Of a stretch of 5,689 nucleotides of DNA, positions 1 to 5,689 are shown piece after piece. A program made the position numbers and the translations under genes. Origin of the DNA: an uncultured Oscillospiraceae bacterium (GTDB taxonomy: Bacteria > Bacillota_A > Clostridia > Oscillospirales > Oscillospiraceae); the NCBI GenBank assembly GCA_900757695.1, contig CAAEOU010000218.1, forward strand, positions 1 through 5,689, written 5' to 3'. The notes under the pieces are model-generated. The model saw only the letters and a program-made list of their open reading frames with translations, did no database searches and was not told where the DNA came from. Positions within the stretch are counted from its first letter, which is position 1. Every line of letters starts with the position of its first letter.

Positions 1-2111
1 TCACAGGTGAGATGATGGGGGCACTGGGCGGCGAAGAGCTGATGCCCACGGAGGAAGACGATGCGCCGGAGGAGGAAGAGGACGGGCGTACCGCTACCTT
101 CCCATTCCTCAGCAAGCTCTCCGGCAACATGGACCGGCAGAAGCCGGAGCAGCCCAGAGACGGCAAGGAGCCCAAGAAGGGCGGGAAGAAGGATCGCCGG
201 AAGTTTTTGGAGACCTACTGCCTGAACCTGAGCCGAAAGGCCAAGGAGGGCAGAATTGACCATGTGGTGGGGCGGGAAACGGAGACCGAACGGGTGATCC
301 AGATCCTCAATCGCCGTCAGAAGAACAATCCCTGCCTGATCGGTGAGCCCGGCGTTGGTAAGACCGCCATTGCCGAGGGCCTTGCCCAGCGGATCGCAGA
401 TGGAAACGTCCCCTACAAACTGCTGGACAAGGAGATCTATATGCTGGACATGACTGCCATGGTAGCGGGCACCCAATTCCGTGGACAGTTTGAAAGCCGT
501 ATGAAGGGCTTGATCGATGAGATCAAAAAGGCCGGAAACATCATTCTGGTCATTGACGAGATCCATACCATTGTAGGTGCTGGGGATGCGGAGGGTAGCA
601 TGAATGCCGCCAATATCCTCAAGCCCGCACTGTCCCGCGGCGAGATCCAGGTTCTTGGCGCCACGACCTTTAACGAGTATCGGAAGCACATCGAAAAGGA
701 CACGGCGCTGGAGCGCCGGTTCCAGCCGGTGACGGTCAATGAGCCCACCATTGAAGAGGCGGTGGATATCCTCCGGGGCGTGTCCCACTATTATGAGGAA
801 TTTCATGGGGTCAGCATTTCTCCGGAAATCGCACGGCAGGCGGTGCTGCTGTCGGAGCGGTATATCTCTGATCGGTTTCTGCCGGATAAGGCCATTGACC
901 TGATTGATGAGGCATGCTCCGATGTGAACCTGAAGGATCCTGAGATCCGCCAGCTGGCCCTTTCCAAGAAGGAACGGGCGGATATTGAACTGGAAATGGG
1001 CATGCTTACCGATGACGGCGAGCATGATGAAAAGGACTACGAGCGGCTTGCCATGCTGCGCAGCAAGGCTCTACAGCTGGACAGCACCATCCATGAGCTG
1101 GAGGAAAAGCCCCGGCCGGCCCTGACCATAGAGAATCTGGCCCGGGTCATCGAGCTCTGGACCAAGATCCCCGCCAGCAAGGTGGAGGCGCAGGAATATC
1201 AGCAGCTTCAGACCTTGGAGGACAGCCTGAAAAAACGGATCGTCGGTCAGGACGAGGCCATTTCGGCAGTGGCGCGTGCCATTCGCCGGGGACGTGTGGG
1301 TATCTCGCCCAAACGCCGTCCTGTGAGCTTTATCTTTGTGGGATCCACCGGCGTGGGTAAAACGGAGCTGGTCAAGACGCTGGCAGCGGAGCTGTTTGAC
1401 AGCGAGGACAGCCTGATCCGTGTGGATATGTCGGAGTATATGGAGAAATATGCAGTCTCCAAGCTCATTGGCTCCCCTCCGGGCTATGTGGGCTATGACG
1501 AGGCTGGGCAGCTCACGGAGAAGGTGCGTCGGAAGCCCTATTCCATCATTCTCTTTGACGAGCTGGAAAAGGCCCATCCGGATGTACTCAATATTCTGCT
1601 GCAGGTGCTGGACGATGGCCGGATCACCGACTCTCAGGGCCGCACCGTCAACTTTGAGCACACGGTTATTATTATGACCTCCAATGCGGGAAGTGAGCAG
1701 CGGAGCACTTCTCTGGGCTTTGATCGCAGCCCCTCTCAGCAGGCCAGAGAAAAGGCCATGAAGGCCCTGCAGGAGTTCCTGCGGCCTGAGTTTATCAACC
1801 GTGTGGATGAGATCGTATGCTTTAACAAGCTCTCCAGAGAGAACTTCCGGGGGATCGCAGACATTATGCTGGGCGAGCTTAGACAGTCGCTGGAGGATCG
1901 GGGCCTGAACCTTACATGGGATCAGGGGGTCATTGACTATCTTGTGGAGAAGTCCTATTCTGAGACCTACGGAGCACGGAATCTTCGGCGCACCATCCAG
2001 CGTGAGCTGGAGGATCCCATTGCGGAAAAGATCATCGACAGCTTTGAAGCGCCTATTTCTTCCATTACCCTTCATGCAGAGAATGGAACGGTAACGGTAG
2101 CGGCGGAGTAA
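1..2111 (+). CDS. clpC: ClpC-type ATP-dependent Clp protease ATPase subunit (5' partial)
   Basis: This is a class I (two-ring) AAA+ unfoldase that would feed substrates to the ClpP peptidase in the cytoplasm. Residues are numbered from the ATG at 12. Ring D1 has Walker A GEPGVGKT (111-118), Walker B ending VIDE (180-183), an aromatic pore-loop residue in TQFRG (154-158) and an ALERRF arginine finger (232-237). A short middle domain (about 310-367) contains a UVR-like helix ([11 protein letters not shown], 342-352), as in ClpC and unlike ClpA. Ring D2 has Walker A GSTGVGKT (444-451), Walker [11 protein letters not shown] (515-524), pore loop GYVG (491-494) and sensor-2 GARNLRR (654-660). LGF (568-570) lies where ClpC and ClpA carry the ClpP-docking loop, which argues against ClpB. 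The frame is open upstream of 12 (codons ACA GGT GAG), no spaced Shine-Dalgarno precedes that ATG, and the Clp N-domain is missing, so the true start is probably outside the window. The exact paralogue (ClpC, ClpE or a ClpA-like form) is less certain than the family. Confidence 0.93.
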   Translation, partial: TGEMMGALGGEELMPTEEDDAPEEEEDGRTATFPFLSKLSGNMDRQKPEQPRDGKEPKKGGKKDRRKFLETYCLNLSRKAKEGRIDHVVGRETETERVIQILNRRQKNNPCLIGEPGVGKTAIAEGLAQRIADGNVPYKLLDKEIYMLDMTAMVAGTQFRGQFESRMKGLIDEIKKAGNIILVIDEIHTIVGAGDAEGSMNAANILKPALSRGEIQVLGATTFNEYRKHIEKDTALERRFQPVTVNEPTIEEAVDILRGVSHYYEEFHGVSISPEIARQAVLLSERYISDRFLPDKAIDLIDEACSDVNLKDPEIRQLALSKKERADIELEMGMLTDDGEHDEKDYERLAMLRSKALQLDSTIHELEEKPRPALTIENLARVIELWTKIPASKVEAQEYQQLQTLEDSLKKRIVGQDEAISAVARAIRRGRVGISPKRRPVSFIFVGSTGVGKTELVKTLAAELFDSEDSLIRVDMSEYMEKYAVSKLIGSPPGYVGYDEAGQLTEKVRRKPYSIILFDELEKAHPDVLNILLQVLDDGRITDSQGRTVNFEHTVIIMTSNAGSEQRSTSLGFDRSPSQQAREKAMKALQEFLRPEFINRVDEIVCFNKLSRENFRGIADIMLGELRQSLEDRGLNLTWDQGVIDYLVEKSYSETYGARNLRRTIQRELEDPIAEKIIDSFEAPISSITLHAENGTVTVAAE

Positions 2112-2130
2112 GCAGGGGGATTTCCAACAG

Positions 2131-2138
2131 AAAGGAAG
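2131..2138 (+). promoter_or_regulatory. Ribosome binding site of gshF
   Basis: AAAGGAAG ends seven bases before the ATG at 2146, a normal Shine-Dalgarno position that supports this start. It lies in the 34-base gap after the Clp ATPase stop. That gap shows no inverted repeat with a T-run, so no terminator separates the two genes. Confidence 0.7.
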
Positions 2139-2145
2139 ACCGAAC

Positions 2146-4470
2146 ATGGAGCTGAGAGAGATCTTTATCAAACAGCCTGAAATGAAGGAGCTGCTTCTGC
2201 GCAGTGCCATTGGGCTGGAAAAGGAAAATATGCGGGTATGGGGGGATGGGCACATTGCCCTGACGCCCCATCCCTTTGGAAATAAGGCCACGCATCCCTT
2301 TATCACCACGGATTTTTCGGAGTCGCAGGTGGAGATCGGTACGGAGGTCTGTGCCAATCCACATCAGGTGTATGACCAGCTGGAGAATCTTCACGATATC
2401 GTCTCCACCACGGTTGCGGTGGAGAACGATGCGCCGGAGTATCTCTGGCCCATCAGCAATCCGCCGATGATCCGGGATGAGGCGGAGATCCCGGTGGCAA
2501 AGTTTGTGGGAGAAGCCCACAGCAAAGAGACCTATCGGGAGTATCTGGCGGACAAATACGGGAAAAAGATCATGCTGTACTGCGGCATTCACTATAATTT
2601 CTCTTTTGATCGGGATCTGATCCGCAGACTGCATCAGATCCTTGGCCGTTGTGATGATCCGCAGTGCCTCCAGAGCGAGCTGTATTTAACGCTGGCGAAG
2701 AACTGCTATCTCTACAGCTGGTTCCCGGTGGTGATGACAGCGGCCAGTCCTATTTTCCACGAAAGCTTTTTGGCGGAGGGAAAAGAGGTTGGCGGCGGCA
2801 GATTTCTGGGGTATTCCTCCATGCGCAACAGCAAGTATGGCTACTGGAATAAGGACGAGATCATTCTCGATTATCAGGACATGCCTGCCTATATCAACTC
2901 GATTGTTTCCGAGGTGCGCAAGGGCGACCTCTATTCTTCCAGTGAGTTCTATTCTCCGGTGCGCCTGAAGCCCAGAGGAAAGTATCTGATGAAGAATCTC
3001 CGGGAAAACGGCGTGAACCATATTGAACTTCGGATGTTTGATTTGAACCCGCTGGACAAAAATGGTATGAGCAAGGACGACATGGAGCTTATGGAGTATT
3101 TTCTGCTGTATATGGCCTCCAAGCCGGATTTCGACTATACCCCGGAGCTTCAGCGGCAGGCCCATGAGAACCATATCCGTTCGGCGGCTTATGATATCTC
3201 CTCCGTGGAAATTGTGTTGCCGGAGCGAACCGAGACCCTCCAGCAGGCGGCCATCCGACTGGTGGAGGAGATGGAGATGTTTTATGGGGAACTCGATATT
3301 CCCAGAGCTATTGAGGTGCTGGAGCAAAGCAAAAAGCGTCTGGTGGATCAGGAGCTGCTCTATGCTCACCGGGTATATCGTGCCATCGAAGAGAAGGGTT
3401 ATGTGCCCTTTGCCATGGAGTGTGCCCAGCGTGCGCTGGAGCTTTCCAATGAGAAGTACTATCTGCTCAAGGGCTTTGAAGATATGGAGCTCTCCACACA
3501 GGCGTTGATCAAAGCCTGCCTGAAGCTGGGCGTCAAGTATGAGGTGCTGGACCGGGTGGACAATTTTGTGCGGCTCCGCCGGGGAGACCGGGTGGAGTAT
3601 GTCAAGCAGGCCACCAAGACCAGCCGTGATAACTGTGCCAGTATCCTGATCATGCGCAATAAAAATCTCACCAATAAGCTGCTCGGTGAGCAGGGGATTC
3701 CGACGCCCCGAGGCGAGATCTTTGAGAGCAAGGAGGCGGCCATGGAGTCCTTCCGGTATCACCGGGAAGGCCCCTGTGTGGTAAAGCCGAACTTCACCAA
3801 TTACGGGAAAGGCGTTACGGTCTTTACGTCGCATCCCTCTCAGGAGAATTTTGAAAAGGCACTGGACATTGCATTCCGGAACAGCAGCGAGGTGCTCATC
3901 GAGGAGTATATCCCCGGAGACGACTACCGGTTCCTTGTGATCGGGAATGTGGTTCAGGCGGTTTCCAAGCGGATCCCGGCTTATGTGATTGGCGACGGCG
4001 TCCGCACCATTCGGGATTTGGTTATTGAAAAGTCCAATGATCCCCGGCGGGGGCCGGAGCACAAGCGTCCTTTGAGCTTTATCGGAATGGGGGCGGAAGA
4101 GGCCCTGCATCTGGAAACCATGGGCATGAGCTTTATGACGGTTCCCCAAAAGGGCGAGCGGGTGACGCTGCGGCAGAATTCCAATGTATCCACCGGCGGC
4201 GAGGCCATTGACTGCACAGACATTGTGCACCCGTCCTATCGAGAAATCGCCCTGAAGGCGGCAAAGGCTGTGGGGGCGGTTTTCTGCGGCGTTGATATTC
4301 TGACAGAGGATGTGACCCGCTGCGCCGATGAGAGTATTTACGCAGTGACGGAGCTGAATTTTAATCCGTCCATTAAGATCCACTGCTACCCCTCTGCCGG
4401 GCAGTCCCGGCCCATTGGCGAGGCAGTGGTTCGGTTCCTGTTTGATCTCGATGCAGAGGAGGCGGTATGA
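2146..4470 (+). CDS. gshF: Bifunctional glutamate-cysteine ligase/glutathione synthetase (GshAB/GshF)
   Basis: This 774-residue cytoplasmic enzyme is expected to make glutathione in two ATP-dependent steps: glutamate plus cysteine to gamma-glutamylcysteine, then addition of glycine. The N-terminal ligase half (about 1-380) shows GLEKEN (23-28), TPHPFG (40-45), TTDFSESQVE (54-63), LWPISNPP (100-107), GIHYNFS (147-153) and the HIELRMFDLNP strand (292-302), all typical of the GshF ligase domain. A helical linker (about 380-495) leads into a C-terminal ATP-grasp domain. This shows a VVKPNFTNYGKGV nucleotide-binding loop (545-557), EEYIPGDDYRFLVIG (586-600), GVDILTE (715-721) and a metal-binding ELNFNPS strand (736-742). 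Length matches known GshF proteins (about 750-780 residues). Both halves look intact, with no frameshift or missing motif noticed. The start is supported by the ribosome binding site at 2131-2138. Its stop overlaps the next gene, so the two are probably co-translated. Confidence 0.96.
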   Translation: MELREIFIKQPEMKELLLRSAIGLEKENMRVWGDGHIALTPHPFGNKATHPFITTDFSESQVEIGTEVCANPHQVYDQLENLHDIVSTTVAVENDAPEYLWPISNPPMIRDEAEIPVAKFVGEAHSKETYREYLADKYGKKIMLYCGIHYNFSFDRDLIRRLHQILGRCDDPQCLQSELYLTLAKNCYLYSWFPVVMTAASPIFHESFLAEGKEVGGGRFLGYSSMRNSKYGYWNKDEIILDYQDMPAYINSIVSEVRKGDLYSSSEFYSPVRLKPRGKYLMKNLRENGVNHIELRMFDLNPLDKNGMSKDDMELMEYFLLYMASKPDFDYTPELQRQAHENHIRSAAYDISSVEIVLPERTETLQQAAIRLVEEMEMFYGELDIPRAIEVLEQSKKRLVDQELLYAHRVYRAIEEKGYVPFAMECAQRALELSNEKYYLLKGFEDMELSTQALIKACLKLGVKYEVLDRVDNFVRLRRGDRVEYVKQATKTSRDNCASILIMRNKNLTNKLLGEQGIPTPRGEIFESKEAAMESFRYHREGPCVVKPNFTNYGKGVTVFTSHPSQENFEKALDIAFRNSSEVLIEEYIPGDDYRFLVIGNVVQAVSKRIPAYVIGDGVRTIRDLVIEKSNDPRRGPEHKRPLSFIGMGAEEALHLETMGMSFMTVPQKGERVTLRQNSNVSTGGEAIDCTDIVHPSYREIALKAAKAVGAVFCGVDILTEDVTRCADESIYAVTELNFNPSIKIHCYPSAGQSRPIGEAVVRFLFDLDAEEAV
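4455..4462 (+). promoter_or_regulatory. Ribosome binding site of the nitroreductase gene, inside gshF
   Basis: AGAGGAGG lies within the last codons of gshF. It is four bases before the ATG at 4467 and seven before the ATG at 4470, so it may favour the second of the two adjacent start codons. Its location points to translational coupling with gshF. Confidence 0.65.
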
Positions 4471-5243
4471 TGACGCTGGATGAAGCGATACTGAAGCGGC
4501 GTTCAATCCGATCCTATGATATGGAGGAATTGGAGCCGGAGCTGATCGATGAGCTGGTGGACTTTCTCTCGGAGCTGAAGGTACCGGATGACTCCATTGA
4601 ATGGAATTTTGACATTCTGCCTCTGGACGATATGCGAAATATTCTCAATGGGATTCCGCGTCTGCAAGCTCCGCACTATCTGGTGATTCGTTCGGAAAAA
4701 ATCAAAAACTGCCTGCAAAATGCCGGATATATCGGCGAAATGGCGGTGCTGTGGCTGACAGCCCACGGCATTGCAACCTGCTGGCAGAGCACGCTGGATG
4801 TGGAGCCGGAGCACGATTTTCCTGATGTGCTGCCCTATATCACTACGGTGGCCTTTGGTCGTTCGGACGAACCCTTTCGGCAGGACCCTTCGGAGATCAA
4901 AAAGAAGAAAAAACTCTCCGCCATTGCCTATGGCGATATGGCCTCACCCAGAAAAGAGATCATGGAGCTGACATGGATGGCCCCCAGCTGCATGAATGCG
5001 GAGCCGGTACGGTATCTGGTGGATACCCACCGGATCCATATCTACCGGAAGAACAATAAGATCCTGAAATTTAACCAGTTTAACTATTATCAGTGCCTTG
5101 ACGTTGGGGTGGCCATGGCCCATCTGGAGGTAGCAGCCAAGAAATACGGCTATCAGGTGATCTTTGAGCGCCTGAGCCCGGAGCCGGATTTCCGTAAGGA
5201 GATCTATCAGGCCTCCGCCCATCTTGTAAAGGAGGAAGGGTAA
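4467..5243 (+). CDS. Nitroreductase family protein, TM1586-like (tandem half-domains)
   Basis: This is a predicted FMN-dependent oxidoreductase of 258 residues; substrate and electron donor cannot be told from sequence. The N-terminal half starts with TLDEAILKRRSIRSY (3-17), whose RRSxRSY is the usual FMN-phosphate-contacting motif of nitroreductases. It continues with the helix GEMAVLWLTAHGIATCWQ (90-107), resembling the 'G(L/I)xTCW' stretch of the TM1586 nitroreductase family. The second half begins near 163 with MAPSCMNAEPVRYLV (171-185), like the 'APSxxNxQPWRF' motif, and has LDVGVAMAHLEVAAKKYG (211-228). This two-lobed plan, with both halves in one chain, fits the TM1586-type family (Pfam PF14512, from memory). 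A lysine-rich stretch (145-149) joins the lobes. The gene overlaps gshF by four bases (ATGA); a second ATG at 4470 is an alternative start one residue shorter. No signal peptide or membrane segment is seen. A role in thiol or electrophile stress is suggested only by the gshF neighbour. Confidence 0.87.
   Translation: MMTLDEAILKRRSIRSYDMEELEPELIDELVDFLSELKVPDDSIEWNFDILPLDDMRNILNGIPRLQAPHYLVIRSEKIKNCLQNAGYIGEMAVLWLTAHGIATCWQSTLDVEPEHDFPDVLPYITTVAFGRSDEPFRQDPSEIKKKKKLSAIAYGDMASPRKEIMELTWMAPSCMNAEPVRYLVDTHRIHIYRKNNKILKFNQFNYYQCLDVGVAMAHLEVAAKKYGYQVIFERLSPEPDFRKEIYQASAHLVKEEG
5228..5235 (+). promoter_or_regulatory. Ribosome binding site that fixes the degV TTG start
   Basis: AAAGGAGG, a near-perfect anti-16S match, lies in the last codons of the nitroreductase gene. 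It ends eight bases before TTG at 5244. The first in-frame ATG (5259) would be 23 bases away, too far, so this site decides for the TTG start. Confidence 0.8.
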
Positions 5244-5689
5244 TTGCCAAAGCCCATTATGGTGTCCTGCGATTCTGCATGTGATCTGAGCCCGGAAATG
5301 CGGGAACGGTATGCAATTCAGGTTACCAGCATGTATATTCATCAGGATGGAAAGGTGTACCGGGACGGTATTGACATCAGCCCGGACAGCATCTACGACA
5401 CCTATGAAAAAAAGGGCGTGCTGCCTACCACCTCGGCCATTCCGCCGGAGGAATACCGGGAGTTCTTTGAGCAGTATACCTGCCGGGGGTTCTCTGTGGT
5501 GCATATTGCGCTGTCCAGCGGCATCTCCAGTACCTGTCAGGATGCGATGCTTGCCGCAGCGGAGCTGCAGGATGTCTATGTGGTGGACTCCCAGGCGCTG
5601 AGCTGCTCCGGCGGTCTGCTCGCCATTGAAGCCTGCCGAATGCGGGACGAGGGAATGACTGCGGGTGAGCTTTTGGCCGCCTGCCTCCA
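5244..5689 (+). CDS. DegV family fatty-acid-binding protein (3' partial, TTG start)
   Basis: The first 148 residues of a DegV-family protein are present; full members are about 280-290 residues, so roughly half is missing past the window end. DegV/FakB proteins bind a fatty acid and, with the kinase FakA, present it for phosphorylation to acyl-phosphate for phospholipid synthesis. Visible family features in order are the first strand and turn IMVSCDSACDL (5-15, family pattern 'xTDSxxDL'), YRDGIDISPDSIY (39-51), LPTTSAIPPEEY (60-71, the 'TSxP' segment), VVHIALSSGISSTCQDA (85-101, the 'lSSxlSgTyqsA' motif) and VYVVDSQALSCSGG (111-124). The TTG start follows the previous stop with no gap and has a strong ribosome binding site eight bases upstream. 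Starting at the ATG at 5259 would cut into the first beta strand. Cysteine is frequent (seven in 148 residues). Which lipid it binds, and whether a FakA partner exists, cannot be seen here. Confidence 0.9.
   Translation, partial: MPKPIMVSCDSACDLSPEMRERYAIQVTSMYIHQDGKVYRDGIDISPDSIYDTYEKKGVLPTTSAIPPEEYREFFEQYTCRGFSVVHIALSSGISSTCQDAMLAAAELQDVYVVDSQALSCSGGLLAIEACRMRDEGMTAGELLAACL

Noticed and set aside
12..14. ATG at 12 as the true start of the Clp ATPase
   Set aside because: The frame is open to the window edge, no ribosome binding site is properly spaced before it, and starting here would remove the Clp N-domain expected in this family.
2112..2145. Terminator or promoter between the Clp ATPase and gshF
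   Set aside because: The 34 bases contain the ribosome binding site but no inverted repeat followed by T residues and no spaced -35/-10 pair. A promoter inside the end of the Clp gene cannot be excluded.
1071..2357. 428-codon open frame on the minus strand across the Clp ATPase and the gshF start
   Set aside because: Also in register with the Clp codons and bounded by one rare CTA codon (1071). It reflects codon bias and has no recognisable domain.
2686..4506. 606-codon open frame on the minus strand across gshF
   Set aside because: Its codons are in exact register with gshF codons, so it stays open merely because gshF uses no TTA, CTA or TCA codons there; it ends at a single TTA codon of gshF (2686). 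Its translation resembles no family I know, and gshF itself is clearly real.
4899..4914. A-rich run in the nitroreductase gene, possible programmed frameshift
   Set aside because: The heptamer AAAAAAC is present, but in the reading frame it is AAA AAA C rather than A AAA AAC. It simply encodes the lysine cluster, and the protein continues in frame with family motifs after it.
5407..5414. A AAA AAG slippery heptamer in degV
   Set aside because: It is in the frame used by dnaX-type -1 shifts, but a -1 shift would reach TGA after about 20 codons. I see no obvious stimulatory hairpin or upstream Shine-Dalgarno-like element, and DegV is not known to be made by frameshifting.
5311..5601. 96-codon plus-strand open frame starting at ATG 5311
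   Set aside because: It lies in another frame over the DegV coding region. The 5244 frame matches DegV throughout, while this one gives an Arg/Pro/Cys-rich sequence typical of a shadow frame.

Overview
The window holds four consecutive plus-strand genes with almost no non-coding DNA. It looks like part of the chromosome of a moderately GC-rich, Gram-positive-type bacterium, most likely a clostridium (inference). The pointers are a ClpC-type unfoldase with an LGF ClpP-docking tripeptide, a fused GshF glutathione synthase, a TM1586-type nitroreductase, a DegV-family protein, strong AGGAGG-type ribosome binding sites and a TTG start. Genus cannot be called from this sequence.

Layout: positions 1-2111 carry a Clp ATPase whose 5' end lies outside the window. 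After a 34-base gap with a ribosome binding site, 2146-4470 encodes a complete two-domain glutamate-cysteine ligase/glutathione synthetase (GshF). Its stop overlaps the start of a 258-residue nitroreductase-like flavoprotein (4467-5243). A DegV-family fatty-acid-binding protein begins with TTG at 5244, directly after the nitroreductase stop, and runs off the window end. There is no gap over 300 bases, and I saw no RNA gene, mobile element, repeat array or CRISPR. No terminator-like hairpin or convincing promoter is visible between the genes.

The spacing (34 bases, a 4-base overlap, 0 bases) suggests one transcript and translational coupling, at least for gshF, the nitroreductase gene and degV. 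A shared theme is possible: protein quality control, glutathione synthesis and a flavin-dependent reductase all fit thiol or electrophile stress. That link is inferred from context only, and DegV (fatty-acid handling) does not obviously belong to it. I found no clear sign of a previously undescribed system. The points most worth checking are the gene grouping, the GshF in a probable anaerobe, the TTG-started degV, and the charged linker of the Clp ATPase.
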